64,000 bases of DNA from the NCBI GenBank assembly GCA_043228905.1, contig JBHGNT010000008.1:19468001-19532000 (forward strand), written 5' to 3'. Below are positions 42,621 to 56,889 of this stretch, piece by piece. The number at the start of each line of letters is the position of its first letter. Position 1 is the stretch's first letter. Below the pieces are notes generated by a model that saw only the letters and a list, made by a program, of their open reading frames with translations, did no database searches and was not told where the DNA came from. Source of the DNA: Azolla caroliniana. Taxonomy: Eukaryota > Polypodiophyta. The translations under genes and the position numbers were made by a program.

Positions 42621-45600
42621 GATTCCTAGCACCGAGCTACAAAACATGCAACGACTTATAAGGGGGAAAAGGAATAAATGCTCAATCTACTGATAACTAT
42701 ATTCTTAAAAATAAATGGTTGCAAATACGTTTGTAAAAAACTACCGGGGTTGTAGGAGTAATGGTATAAACCAATGTTTGTTGACAATGAATGTGAATCT
42801 CACTTGAACATGTGGCAACAAATAATTGGAGAAGGGGAAAGTGAAATTATAAGCATCCAACGAATCAACTTTTCGTGAATATAAGTACGTTCGTATGCAT
42901 TTACTTTCTGTGACTGCCAGCCGATGTGAAAGCCAAAGCCTATGACACTTTTATAGAGAGTAAGATAAACAATTGAGCCGAAAAGGAATGCATATTAAAT
43001 AAGCTATAAGACACTATGTACATGACAAAATACATCAATGTAAGGACTACCTTTTATACATCATATAAGATAGTCAGTCCAAACATTCCTACCTTAAACA
43101 AAGGCTAAGCATGTTTATGCCATGCAACCTTAAGATTATGCTTTCAAGTCTCTCTTAAGATTGTGGGTTAAAGCATCGGACATCATAATTTTGGTTACAT
43201 CCTATATGACAAATGCACAAATCAAGACATATTGTCTCTCTACATGCAAGACAATATCGCTTCAGCCTTCTACTATGTCCATCTTTACGAGGTAGGTCCT
43301 AAATAATGACTTTTCGAATCAATATAGGTCACGTATTTGTTTGAGTGGCATCTTTATAAATCTATTTCAACACCCCAGGTGCCAAAAAAAATGTAGGAAA
43401 GGTAGTTCATACGTGAATTAGTAAAATAAAGAAATAAATGATTAGTTTATAAAAACTCAAAAGTGCAAATCTGACATCGTCTCTTTTTTAATTAAAAACC
43501 CAATGGCTAGTTTTCCATCATGAATAGTTTTTCATGCCATTATCTTCATTGGAATATGTTGTCTCTCTATCTAAGTGACATTGCATGAAAATACTACGAG
43601 AGTCGACATCTTTGAGAATTTTGAAAATTTAATTGATTCGAGTTTCAAGAGCACCAAGGAGAGAAAGCCTTTGTATGATTATCAGGCCATCGAAGAGGAA
43701 TATGTGTAATATCATCATCAAGTTCAAGTCTTGGTACAAATGCAAGGATGCATTTTTGTGTTGGAGGGTCAATAATTGATTTGTTGCCAACAGACAATTG
43801 TGGATAGATTGAAATTTATGTCTGCAACTTGATATGTTCTCATTAACTCAATATTGTCATGTGGATATAAACACAATAGCATAAGTTATCGAGACATTAT
43901 GCACATAAAGCAATGTGGTGCAATCTCACCTATTTTGCATCGATACTGAAAAAACATTGAAATAGGCAAACATGTGTCATTTTCAATAAGCAAAACAAAA
44001 CCTTTGCTATTTTTAAAAAGCAAGGTCCAATTGTTCTTAGTTCAAAGATCACAACTAAATTTTGATTGTGAAGCATGCGCTTTACAATGGACACTTCAAA
44101 CTAGGTTTCTCAAAACAATAAATTGTCTCTCTGGAGAGGCAAAATACATGTGAAAGCAAATCATGACCTAAACCAATGACAAATTCTATTGAGTCAAAAC
44201 AGAGGCCGATTGGGAAAATAAGTATTCTTTGTACTTATGCCTTAATTGAAATGATGAATAGACATAAAGCGATTATAAAGTATTATACCTTACCTTGTCA
44301 ATAGATATGAGGATGTGAGTGAAAATTAATCACTATACTTTGTGTAGACAAAGGAAACAAGCTTTTCTATGACAGGACAAGCCTTGAATACATTTGTACA
44401 TGGAATAAGTTCTCTATATATAGTGTACGTTGATTCCACATACTGTACATATATTTTTGAGATTGTTTTCATATCCCAATTCCCAACATGCGTTATTTTG
44501 TCAATTGTATGAGCCTCTAAAGTATACACATCACATGTGAATGTCATGTTCTCTTTATGGATGCCCATTAGTTTGGAATAAGTTAAGCTAACAACAAGTT
44601 TCATTTGTTTTTTGGTTAGATGTTAGCAATTCTCTTGCACATGATTCGACAAGCCAATCCACCCCTCTTTTACATAGGGATTTGACAATGGCTATGATGT
44701 ATTAAAGTTTCCAAGTACTACGGAACCATTATAAACTTACGATAGGTCTAGCCCAAGATAAACATTCGAAAGAGATTGTAAACTTTTTTAATCGATATCG
44801 TATTCTCATGAAACATGCATGTAACATCATTGATGATGCATCAATGGTAAGTGACATTTCAAATAGTAAAAGCGACTATGAATGCAATATATGTGTGAGT
44901 AGAAATTTGAAACATACATAGTAAATCAATACATGTCTAAGTATTAAAAGACATATGATCTCTAAGTATTCTTAAAGTCTAAAGCATGACCTATATTTTA
45001 ATTCTTAGTTATATCATGAAAGGATTATATTTCTCATTGCTAATATTAGCATATCGTAAACTTAGGTTGGGTTCAAACTACGCCAATGAAAAAACATACC
45101 TTTTCACTTGTTTTGGGTTTGTGGAACTTGGTCTTCCACCAGTATAACACTCCTCACAAATCAATAGAAAAATAACACATTTTCTATTATCCATCTCGAG
45201 CATTCGTATTTATTGCTACTTTTGTCTACATAAACAAATTAATCAAGGAAAAATGTACAATTCTTCTTTCACCGAAAGGTTCTCACTTGGAGTATCCTTG
45301 ATGTAAAATGGCGGGATCATAGGCATCTAAAGAGGGAACAATCTACTTGATTTGCCAAAAGTGGACGGAGCTTATGAAATAATGTGACTTCTCTATTGGA
45401 TAATCATATATTTTTTGCCCTTGCATTAAATCTTTGCGAATCTAAAGTTATAGTTATTGTTAGGATATATGCGTATTAGCTAACATTTCACCATAAACTT
45501 CTAGTCGCTACAATACTCATGTATTTGCTATCAGTCATATATTGTGCTCGAGTTAAGGTTTAATGAAAGCGTTCTAAATCTTAGTTTTTTGGTTCAAGTC

Positions 45601-47440
45601 CCATAGATGGACAAGTCATTTGGCTTGTAGACATCTATGTTGCTTGCAGAGCATTCGTATCTCCTACTTTTGCATGCATTGATGACAAATGTTGGTATAG
45701 TTCAGTTCAATGTACACATTCAATGCAACACCCCTTAGATAAAAGATAGCATGCAATAATCAATATGTATGTATAGCATTTGCGGATTTAAATTGGTGTA
45801 GTAAAAAAAAACATATCCTCATAAATGTTGTGCACCCTTGTTTCTTTCTCACGTTGAAACAATTGTTCGATGACAATAGAAGACTACATTTTTTGTTCCT
45901 CCAACTGTCCATAATTCATAGAAAAATATCATACAAGGAAATATAGAAAGGTTCTATTGTGAATGATATCAAGAGAAAACAAGAATTCTAAGCATATATA
46001 TTTGAAGAGAGCATGCTTTAAAGTTGTGTACGTTCATATTAGTGGGTGTGCATACAAGTGGATGCACTTTCCTATGCTTTTTTCAAGGTTGTGCAAATGT
46101 TTATTTGAGCTTTGTTGCCTCGTACGGGCTAAGAAAGAGACATAGTAGACGTATGATTGGCTATGAAAGTCAAATATTTCCATTTATTATTAGTATTATT
46201 ACATGTTATAGTTCTCTAACATTGCATGCTAAAGCATGATGCGAAAATATTGCCTCCACAAATTGCACATGGAAGCAATACAATATTACAAATACACACA
46301 TATCGACATACACATCAGTTCCCAATTGGAATTCAAGTTTTTATTCTTAGTGGATGCTAGGAAATCCAATTTTCCTATGATTTTTTCTATTTATTAAAGA
46401 ATAAGTTCTCCACAACAACAATATATATCCACCATTCTCCTTGTAAGCAATAAAGATATGAGTATGCATGAAAAGATTGAAGATACGAGGAGAAAGTTTT
46501 GAGGATTCGCAACAGGTAAAGTGTTCACGTATGTCCTGACAAATTGTTATCTAGATAATGCTTCTCGGATTGGTCTTCTCATTAAACAATTATCATGTAT
46601 TCCCATTTCTTTGGTTTGTGCTTTTGCTCGATAAGAAAAATGCAATGATTTGACACGACGTTCATTTGAAACTTTTGTTTATCTCCATATTTTAGAGAGG
46701 CAAATTGTAAGGGTCATGACAAAGTTCTCATCCAACCTACATATATGCATTATACATTAGAGTTCAAATGAGTAAGGCAAGGAAAGGATGACGATAAATT
46801 GATTTGTACGTGTTTATGACCATGCCATGTTGATATGAGAATTTCTTTCAATTGTGCGGTCTCACTTGACCCCAAGGGCAATAAACAAATCCCCAATTTC
46901 TTGAAATTTAAAAACCATATGAATTAACTCCAAAAAGAAAGACCAATTATAATAAAAACAATGTGTGACCTCAATTTTACTTTAGAATTTGGTTTTGGCC
47001 AAAAATCTATGAAAGATGAGATGGGTCCACTATGGAGTGGTGGGATAATCTTTGTGACAAGCATATAGAGAAAGTATAAGATGATATAGAAGACATCAAT
47101 TTCAAGAAAATATCCACCGTGAGAATTTGGAGCAAGTAGAAGTAGGAAGTCTTAATGTGGCTTCTGTATGCTTCCACCAAAACGTCTCTATACATCGATG
47201 AAATTGTACATTTTCTTCAATATCATTGGCCTAAGATTTGGATCAATGTGTACCCCATTGGTGGCAAACCTAGAAATGGTGGTTGTTGAGCATCCTTGAG
47301 CTATTAGATTACTTAACTTTAGTGATTAACACCTACACACACACACACACTTGCATCACTCTCTTTTGCAATGGAAGTACATGCATACACAAAGAAGACA
47401 ATAAGAAGAAACACAACACGTCTTATTAACAAAGTGATTG
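42621..47440. other. AT-rich intergenic DNA, nothing recognised
   Basis: No ORF over about 92 codons, no LTR pair and no RNA gene seen. The one 92-codon minus ORF (44326-44604) shows no motif. Confidence 0.5.
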
Positions 47441-48125
47441 AATTGCATGATAAATATCTGCAATATGTGAGTGAATGCTTTGTACATCTTTCCCTCTATA
47501 AAGGTTTTTCAGCTTTGCACAGCCATGGCCCATGACATATGATATGTGCATGTATTTTACATGTGGAAACCTGGAAGAAACATTCACTATCTTAGTAAAG
47601 GCATTAGTAAAGCAAGCAGAATATACATCAAGCAATAAAAGGCTGAGAAGAAGGATGTTATAACTGGATTAGACCAGGCATTTGTACGGAATGTGATTGA
47701 TGATAAATATCTGCAATAGGTGAGTGAATGCTTTGGACATCATTCCCTCTATAAAGGTTTTTTCGCTTTGCACAACCATGACATATGATATGTGCATGTA
47801 TTTTACATGTGGAAACCTGGAAGAAACATTCATTGTCTTGCAACATAATCGCGAGGTGGTGTCTTACAACGCAATGATCTCTAGGTATGTGCGGAATAGT
47901 GAAGGTTTTTCAGCTCTGAAACATTTGAGCAACAAATGTGGGTAGTTGGTTGACCTTATTGATAGCATGTACATGCTTTGGCTATATAGATAGGGGGAAA
48001 TTATGCTCGAATGAAATTATGAAATTGGATCATGATACAATAGTAGGATATGCACTGATGTCAAGCGTGTATGCTGAAAGTCACATAGTGGCGGCTTTTC
48101 CTAATAATCTCTCATTTTTGTAAAA
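47440..48125 (+). pseudogene. PPR-protein fragments, tandemly duplicated debris
   Basis: The plus strand at about 47790-47935 reads MYFTCGNLEETFIVL, then REVVSYNAMISRYVRN and GFSALKHL. This is the PPR consensus of the MY.KCG.LE.A...F / .VVSWNAMI.GY..NG..EAL type. After a stop it continues (47942-48090) as WLTLLIACTCFGYIDRGK and YALMSSVYAES, like the ACS..G.VD.G and LLSN.YA.AG motifs of plant E-class PPR proteins. A second, shorter copy of the first segment is at 47445-47600, sharing MYFTCGNLEETF. Stops and frameshifts show it is dead. PPR proteins normally bind organelle RNA for editing or splicing. Confidence 0.55.
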
Positions 48126-51094
48126 TAAGTGGGTTGTATTTTGTAGCATATATGTTTTTTAAAACTAATGGAAGGATATATTGTCTAGAAAAAGAAGAAG
48201 AAGAGGTTTAGCACAATACAAAAGTGGAGATATTACGGTTTGGCTTAACTAGCTCTTAACCCTAATGACTCTTGGCTCTAATAGAAAATTAGGAGGATAG
48301 ATTGAAAGCTTTGGATACACTAATTGAAAGGAGAACATTCAAGATGGGAGAAAAGCTTCAAAAATAACCAAAAGGTGGGTTTTATAACTTTTTACAAGGT
48401 TAATTGGTTCCTTTCACACTAGGTTGCCCATTATCTCATTCTTTCCTATTTGGGTTTACTCTATCCCCCATTTCCCACGATTTGTTGACGTCGATGTCTC
48501 CACAACCGGTGTCTCGAGTGTCAGATACTTAACACTTAACATTGAAGACAATGAGAATTTGTGTTGATACTCACAAAACTCGTTGCGATTAAATAAAGCC
48601 AAGGGAAGATGTTTTGTTCAATAGGTGCTAAACCGTTTTTTTTCAATATTTTACATGTCTCTAATATATTTTCAATAGGTGCTAAACCGCCTCCACTTGC
48701 ACATCCCTCACATGTAACTTCTTTGTCACATTTCTCATTTTCCTATAAGTAATAGAGCTAGCCTTAATGTATGAATCTTCAATACAACTTCCATGTATCG
48801 CCAATAATGAAGCTCGTCAACTCATGGACAACGATAATACAACAATATTGAATATCAAACACACGATAACTTGATTTGCCTTGAGTACCTTGTCGAAAAG
48901 TCCCACCAATGAGTTGGACAAGAACCACAACGACCTCCTTGAAGGGCAAATGAGGATTGCTATGTCAACATCTACTAAGGGCATTAGTGAATCGGAAAGG
49001 ATCAATGAGTAACCATGCTCATTAGGTTTATACATAGGTGCCACAACATATATTACACCTCATGTATAAATGTATCTAAATATTGAATGCTTGAGTGTTG
49101 TCTCATGTGAAATAAGGGGCTCCTTATGGCAATGTCCTTAAAGCTAAATTGGGACGTAACACACAACGAGGACTTATTTTTAGCAAGTTTAAGCAGGAGC
49201 CATGAAGAAATTTTGTTAACTATGTCTAAAGCAAACAACTTGAATGAATTCTCTGGTATGCATTGCAATATCTTGATCATTTGTTTTAATGATGACAACA
49301 TAATGCTCAAGAAACTATAGATGAGTCTAATTTCTCTAAGTTATCTCACATATCTTATGGCTATGAGAAAATGAATGAGGAAGTATCAAGTCGTGAAGAT
49401 GAATCGTCGTCCTTTTGCTTTTGCATTGTCCATCAAAGTTAGTTGTGTAATTTGTTTATTGAAACATTCCAATCGTCGTTGGCAAACCACTCGAGGTCTT
49501 ATTTAACCACATACAATGTAATGCATGATCATATTTGAGTACTCCAATTAACTCAACTTCACTATATGTGTGTTTATACATAGAAATGCTCAAAGAAATT
49601 GTTTGCTAAGATATACCAGAGAGTCCAAGGTTTCAACCTAACAAAGTGAGGTTTCAACATTACCAATTTTCTTTAGTTTGATGTGATAATGGGTAATCAA
49701 TTTCAAGCCAATAAACAACTCTTCGTTGATTTTTTAATTCATGTTAATGTGCCTTACACTCGATGCTTATATGGTTTAAAAAAAAGAGATTCCAATGAAT
49801 GAGCACACAAATTAGTTGCATCTGGTGCGATATATCAATTTGATCACGAGAAGAAGAAGATTCTAATTTGAGGCAATATTGGCATTCCACACATGACATC
49901 AATTAATTCCACAACCTGTTGGATGAATACACATCGTGCCTACGGTTATCAAACACACATTGTGCCTACGGTTACCAGTGTTTGATACAAGACCCCCTTT
50001 GCGTAATGGTTCATTGTTCTTGACAACCGAGCTAAAATATACCTTCATGTTAATGATGCACAACTCTTAGTTCCTAGGATGTGCCCAACAATTATCTAGC
50101 AAGGAAAAACGATGTGTATATGTTACACGCCCATATAGGGAAATGGATCGATGTGTGTATAGACTTAAAAGTTGGAGCAGAGGGACACATTACTAAGGTA
50201 TCTCAAAACATTATGAACCCCCCATGCATGATGTTATTTTTTGAATGGTAGGGTGGAACTTTGAGTATCTCTTTAGATTCGGTTGAAGGTTTCCGTACAT
50301 TGTTAGTGTTGTCAGTTGAGAATCAAGCTCAAGTCATGTGCACATGTGCTTATGAAGAAAAGCACAATGTGTGAAAAAAGTACGTGAGCACACTTTTATT
50401 GTAATATGTGTGAACTATCTAGTTACACGAAGAACTAGATTATGATATTTGGTTAGTTGTCAAGTGTAAATGTGGTCAAAGAAGATTAGACATTCTTATG
50501 ATAGAATCGTACTCAAGTGGATATCTTGATTAGATTCCACCAACCACATTTAATGTGGCATTCCCGTGAGACTTGTATATAAAAACCCCTTGGCCCATCG
50601 TGTTTAGTTCATGAACTTTAGTTTATTAATGTAGTTTTCTCTTCGGTGCATCAACTGTCATCCTCCTAATGTGTATTTTATTATTTCTGGTTATTTTCTC
50701 CAATTCTTTCTCTTGCTCACAGACCCACTCTCACATACACACTATGATTTCGCATACCCCAACACTACGAGAGTTAGATTCTTTACAATTAGCGACCTGT
50801 CATTACAACGACGACTGATGTTTTAATTACCCAGATTCCAGAATGAGCATGCTGACATATATGAATACAACATGAGAGCATCCATGAAAGGAGGAGTACT
50901 TATTTACACATGAGACCTGTACGCAAAGTGATCTATTGACCGATCATTAGGATGAGTATTTTTCATGGTTCTACGTCGTAGAGCCAGTGTTAGAGCGATC
51001 GATGGCCGAAGCAGTTTCATACCTATGTTGAAGCTTGAAGCAGGCAAGCATGAAAGGCAGATAAGTTGGAATGCAAAAGCAGGCAAGATGGATC
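48126..51094. other. Intergenic DNA; possible LTR-like end at 50400-50765
   Basis: No coding sequence recognised. At about 50575 a TATATAAAAACCCC motif is followed, 185 bp later, by a pyrimidine-rich stretch ending CCCCAACA, which resembles the R/U5 end of an LTR. No partner or target duplication was found, so this is only suggestive. Confidence 0.3.
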
Positions 51095-51275
51095 AGATTC
51101 AGACCATTTGATAAACCCATGGCTGCATGTAGTGGATTTGGTTTCAGACACTATTGACAAACCCATGGCTGCATGTAATGGATCGGTTTCAGACACTATT
51201 GACAAACCCATAATTGCATGTAGTGGATCAGTTTCAGAACTATTGACAAACCGAAGGCTGCATGCCGAATGGCAA
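51095..51275. repeat. About 47-bp tandem repeats upstream of the kinase gene
   Basis: Three and a half units of TTTCAGACACTATTGACAAA and CCCATGGCTGCATGTAGTGG, the last one degenerate. Confidence 0.85.
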
Positions 51276-51311
51276 GGCCGAAAAACATTGCACTCTGCAA
51301 GATGAGAAACA

Positions 51312-51450
51312 AAGGGGTATTTTGGGGAATCTAAAAACAATAGGGTTATTTTGGGGATTATAAAAATACGAAGGGTATTTTGGGAATTATAAAAATACGA
51401 AGGGTATTTTGGGAATTATAGAAAAGGTTAGAAGTATTTTGGGAATTAGC
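51312..51450. repeat. About 30-bp tandem repeats next to the kinase start
   Basis: About five units of GGGTATTTTGGGAATTATAA with AATACGAA spacers end 33 bp before the predicted ATG. They probably lie in the promoter or 5' UTR. Confidence 0.85.
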
Positions 51451-51482
51451 ATGTGTATGGAAGGCAGCTCTTTCATGCTCAA

Positions 51483-54400
51483 ATGGCGTTGATGGGCAGC
51501 AGAAAATGTGGATTGGATTCTGTGTTTCTACCACCGCCCACTTCCACAAAGTTCAGGTGTGTTCAGTTTCTCATCGTTTCCCTCAGACCCACAAATTTCT
51601 TTTTGCTATGTTGGATTCGTCTCCTATCTACCTCATTCAGTGTATATGGTATCAAAATCAGCGATCATTTTCCCCACCCGATTGGTTGTCTATCCTCAAT
51701 CTGTCCAGATTCAGTGGGGTCTCAGATGTGATGAATCTAACTGTGTCTGGTCTTTCCAAATTTTTGCGTACATTTTTTGCTGGTTTTGGTAAAAGAGCTT
51801 AGAATTAAGGAGAAACCCTAAATCTGCTGCCACTTTCAACAATGATAGTTAGATAGGTTAATCAAACTGTTCCCATATTCACTTAATGTTATTTGAAATA
51901 TACAAGTTTTCGATGAGGAAAAACTATAGTGTAATATTTATATGTTACCCTCTTCATGTAATGTTGTTCAAAACATAGTATTTTTTTTGTCAATCCTTGG
52001 GTGCCCATTCGTGTGGTCTAAATATGCACCAGTTCCATGGAGAAATTTGATTCAGTGGGTCTATTGGATATTACTCAATGATGTTATATTTTGAGATGGA
52101 CACTTATTTTGGAGGTGTGGAATCACCGTTTTGGACCTTTTTAGCACATTTATGAAATCATAGATTTATATCCAAAGTTTTCCCACACTTACCTAATCTT
52201 TAATGCTGTTTGAAGTGCAAAAATGTTGATATTGTCTATAGATTCAACAATCTCCCCTGAGAAAGGGATTTTCTTGGAAGTTCCATACGGATATAAAAAC
52301 TTCACCATCACATGCTCTAGTATATCCTTGAGGTGGGCATTTTGGAAGGGAGATTGCACTAACAAGAACTGGAATTCACAGGAGGAAAAAAAAGGCTCAA
52401 TTACCCAATAGATTAACAATATTGTGCTTAAAATGGTCAAGAATACATTTCAAAGTTTAATGAACTTAAATAAAAGTAGTACATGATACTTGGATCTATG
52501 TAGATCATCAAAAGCACTAAGAATAACCTTCTGAAACAAGCATTTATCAGGAGGGAGATCCAAAATACCCCTGAGTTTTTCTTTATTTTTCCAAATGCGT
52601 TTTTCTTTTTCCCTCAATGCTATTGTTCAACCCTGAAATAACAATTATATGGTTAATGGATCCCTGATTTTTAAATTATATGTGCTATTTGAGTAACTAA
52701 ATGTATATTTCATCCTATTCCTGTCTCTTTCAAAGGCTGAGCAACAGTGTTTAGTGAAATGACCAAAAGTTAGCGTCATGCATTTGGGGAAATAATGAAA
52801 ACTCAGCGGCATTTTTATTTATTTATATTTAATCAGCTTTCTCAGAATTCATCCTTGCAAACTTGTTTGTTTTCCTTCTGAAAAATTGTAGGGATTTGCC
52901 TGGAGTTCAGCATAAAAGACGAACTGTTTTCTGCTGTCAGGGATGGTTTGAATTCAATTCAGATCTATCTGAAGGGTTAAAAAGTCAGTTGAATTCAGGA
53001 GACTTCAAAGTTTTATCTCACTTGAAACAGTTAGGATGTGGTGACTTGATTTCAAAACCAAAAACCGTACATTTTCGTGGATGTATCAATGAGTCATACA
53101 CATTTGATTGTGTGGGAGGAAAATTCTTTGTTAAAATCAACAGGTAATTTATTTCTATTGCCAAAATCTCACCATGTTAAAACATGTGAACTGGCTCTAT
53201 ATACCTTCCTAAGCATAATAATATTTGTAGATGTTTGAAGGGGATAGGACGATCAATATGTGTTGCACAATAACATGCAACGAATTCTTTTATAACATTG
53301 ATCATTCATCAAGTAGGTATATCTAGTGTTTTAGTCAAACCTCTGTAGAAGGATGACCATTAATCAGCTTCTATTTGTCTTCATGCGAATCCTCTCTTCA
53401 TTTCTCCCATCCGTAAAATAGCTTGAGAAAGGAAAACAGTTTCCTATAATCATTGAATCAATATGATTAGTAGCTGGTGGCATTAATGATCTTATTTTAT
53501 TTTGTTTCAATCAGGTCTCTTGCTGCAAAAGATATGTTTTTGGGTGAACATGAGGCGTACGTATTGATTATATCTGTATCCCTCCTCAAATCTAGTTTTC
53601 ATAAAATTAAAATTTCTGGTTTTTTGTTAATTGTTTTGTGGAACAATAGTATATTTGTTGAAATGAATAAAGAGAAGTAGAAAGAAAAATGGGAAAAAGT
53701 TCTGAAATCCATGTGGTTACCAAGCTTTTCAATATTCTGATATTGCAAATTTTATGTTTGTATTAAGGAATCATTAATAAAGATCTTATGAAATTCTAAA
53801 CATAACACACACACACACACATGTGCATGCATGTGCATGTTTTTTATCAGGTTGCTGAGATTAAATATATCTCAAGGAGTACGGGTTCCTCAGCCTTTTG
53901 GATATGGAGATTTGCCTGATGGTGGGTCCTATATCATACTGGAACATCTACAGTTTCGTCCTTTTGGCATGGTAAGAATAATGCGTTTAAATATACTCTT
54001 AACCTATCAGGGGCAATGAATTCTAATGCTGATTCATACTAAATGGGAACTTAGAGATGAGATGTATGTATGCAAGGTTTGTTGTAAAGTACCTTGAAAT
54101 TATTCAGCCAAAATATATATTTTTTTATAAAAAAATGGGTTCTAGTTGATTCTGTGACCTTGGCATTTTGAAAGATAGACTGTCCTTGATACGATGAGCA
54201 TAGCATTTGAAACTATCTTGATGCTATTTCATACTTACATAGGAACTTAAACATGCACAGCTCTGAAGCATAGGAAAGGTTTCATGTAAAACTAGTTGAA
54301 AATTATTTGGCCGAAAAGTCACTTTTTTCATCAAAAATTTGGAATTACAGGCCAAAAAATAAAATGTCTTTTCCACAATATGCATGATTGAGAAATGATA

Positions 54401-56083
54401 TACTTACTGCAATATTGTTTTGTTAGATGCAAAAGAAAAGCCAAGCAGATCTTGGGAAGAATTTAGCAATGCTGCATCAGTATGAAGTTGGAGATTTGTT
54501 TGGGTTTCCGTCAAACACAAGGTTTTTTTTTTTTTTTGATGCACGAGGTTTTTGAGGTTTTAATTGGAATGTTATTGTTACTGTAAATCCAAGCTAACAA
54601 ATTTATGAAACCTGATTGGAATGATTTTTCATTTATTGTGTTTAGGCTTGGAGTTGTTCCTTTGGAAAATACATGGATGTCATCTTGGGAAAACTTTTTT
54701 GTGGAGAGGCGGTTAAAAGATCGTCTCATGGTACGTGAAAGGTATTTAGTATTTTCAGTGTCTCAAAGTTGAAATATATACGAAATACATTCGATGAAAT
54801 GAATGTCACTTGAATTTGTTCAGAAATATAAAAAAATGATACTATTCTTAGCATAATTCTAGAGATATGCCTAATGTTAATATGGCACTTGAGCTGTCTT
54901 TTATAAATTTGAAACTTCTTTTGAAGCTCCACTTGATATACAAAATTTCAGAGGGTTTATGATGTTCTAGGAGAGAATGCTAAAGAACTGCAAGCAAAAG
55001 AAAGCATGCTATTAAATAGAGCAAGAGATATCTTGGGTGAGCATAAGTGCAAGCCAAGCATTTTACACGGAGATCTATGGGTAAGGTTTACATATTTACA
55101 TATGATTGATTCCTAAGAGTTATGAATATAGGTTGAAATTGCAAATGGCTCTCAAGGTTAATCATGTTTGTTGGAGATTTTATGTTTTTTTTTTGTTCCT
55201 ATTTTGGCTGTACCCTAGTGGTAAGCCAAGTTTTTACTAACCCATGCAAGCATGTTGGTTCAAATTTCACAATATGCACTACTCTGCTAGATGTCACTAC
55301 AGAATGTAGGGATTGCACATGCATAGCCTTCTGGTCTCTGCGGAACAACCGTATGAACTGAGCTACAGCCATCTGAGTTTTCTTTCTTAACATTGTGCAA
55401 TATTTCTGTGTAGATGGGAAACACAGGTTTATTAGCAACGGGAGAGGTCGCCATGTTTGATCCTGCGACCTTCATTGGGGATGCTGAATTTGGTAAACTC
55501 TACTTTTTTCGTGTTCTACCAAAATTTACATACTTAGTTAACTGTAGTTATGTCAACATTTTTCTTGACTTGTGGACCATATGATACTATTAATATTGGT
55601 GTTTTCACAGACCTAGCATTTCAAGATTGGTCACCAATTCCAGGTTTCCCAGGTTTTTGTAAGTGGTTTTTCCTTTTCTGCATATGTCTTATTAATGGTT
55701 TTCTTGTTTTACTTCAATAAGATTTTTTTCCTGTGAGCCCATGTAAGCATTTAAACAGTATAATTTCAAGACTATGCTGAGGTGAAAATTGGTTTTGCCT
55801 ATCTCTATTACACGATTGAAAGCAAATTTGCTTCATTTTTCAGCCGATGCCTTCTATGATTCATACCATGAGATACTTCCAAGGACACCTAAATTTTCGG
55901 ACCGGCATAAGATCTATCAACTTTTTCATCTCTTAAATCACCTCCTCATTTGTAAGAATGCAGTTTTCTTTCTTGGTGTCCTGTATGATATTTTAGTCGT
56001 TATTTAAGAAAATTTAATTCCTTCTCCCAGATGGGGTGGAATACTACAACCATGTCATAGCTATGGTGGATTCGGTGCTATAA
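51483..56083 (+). CDS. FN3K: Fructosamine/ketosamine-3-kinase-like protein
   Basis: Eleven exons: 51483-51556, 52892-53143, 53515-53556, 53851-53971, 54427-54521, 54646-54730, 54952-55080, 55414-55492, 55611-55658, 55844-55951 and 56031-56083. All junctions are GT-AG, phases agree, and the product is 361 aa. Family marks are FRGCINESYTFDC with the ATP-binding Lys in KFFVKINR, MFLGEHEA, RVPQPFGYGDLPDGGSYIIL, the catalytic ILHGDLWMGN (about 261-269) and MFDPATFIGDAEFDLAF (metal-binding Asp about 282). The family phosphorylates sugar amines on glycated proteins so that they come off (deglycation). The first roughly 70 residues are not conserved and could be a plastid transit peptide, as in plant relatives; this is inference. 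The ATG at 51483 is the first in-frame one (a second is at 51492). Confidence 0.93.
55190..55385 (+). mobile_element. SINE-like element in intron 7 of the kinase gene
   Basis: CTAGTGGTAAGCC (about 55216) resembles a pol III A box, and GGTTCAAATTTC (about 55257) resembles a B box about 40 nt downstream, as in tRNA-derived SINEs. No clear target duplication or terminal A/T tail was delimited, so boundaries are approximate. Confidence 0.4.
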
Positions 56084-56880
56084 AGAAGAAGAGTAGAACA
56101 ATTTCACGCAAGTCTTACTACGCTCTTATGTATGATGTGCTGTAAAATTTTGCCTAATTGGGTCCAAGTGTAAATCACAAAGAACACACTCTTACTAGGG
56201 TGCTAACCGGAACATAATGTTTTCCTCTAAATAGGGGCTCGGTGTCCTGTTGCAGAAAACTGAGAAAATGTATTTGTTTCATGTACTACATAATGGGTGT
56301 AACTTTTGTCTCATAAATCATTTTGGCCTTTTGCTCAGAATTGTATAATGTCTCAGATGATGATTGTAAGCTGGTCTCATAAGTCATTTTTTTGTGTAGA
56401 TTTCTATCATGTACTACTAGATGACATTTGTAACTTTGGCTATTTTTGACTCTTTTTGTCGATTTGTATAAAGTATCGGATTGTAACTTTGTTTTCATAT
56501 GTACCCTTTCCTGTAGATTTGTATCATGTGACACGCATCACATGATGATCATAATCGTGGTATTGTTTGTAAGTTTGTAGATGCATGTTATTTACAGTAA
56601 ATTTCATTCGGTTCTTCATCTTTACGGGCGTATGTTAGAGATATTTAGTCTTATTAATTCATGGATTTTTAGTCCCACGACAATAGACACAATGTGCAAG
56701 AACTATTCTACATCTTGTAATGCATCTCATTTCATTATATGCCGAAGGTGTCAGCTTTACAGATTATATTAATTGTAAATATAGCGATACGAATTTACAA
56801 AGAATTACATACGCAACCCAAAACTTCAAATAAAAGTAATATACTAAAAGGCGTGAAATAGGCCATTGAAAAGCGAAGTT
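56084..56880. other. 3' flank of the kinase gene with degenerate repeats
   Basis: At 56285-56580 a loose repeat of GATTTGTAT.ATGT, TAGATGACATTTGTAACTTT-type blocks occurs about four times. No gene recognised. Confidence 0.55.
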
Positions 56881-56889
56881 CAATACAAG

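Noticed and set aside
50400-50765. Second solo LTR
   Set aside because: TATA-like motif and a CCAACA end are suggestive, but no matching TG start with target duplication was found.
51453-51482. Upstream start for the kinase at a GTG codon (51453) or out-of-frame ATGs at 51451 and 51457
   Set aside because: The first in-frame ATG is 51483; a GTG start is not expected for a plant nuclear gene.
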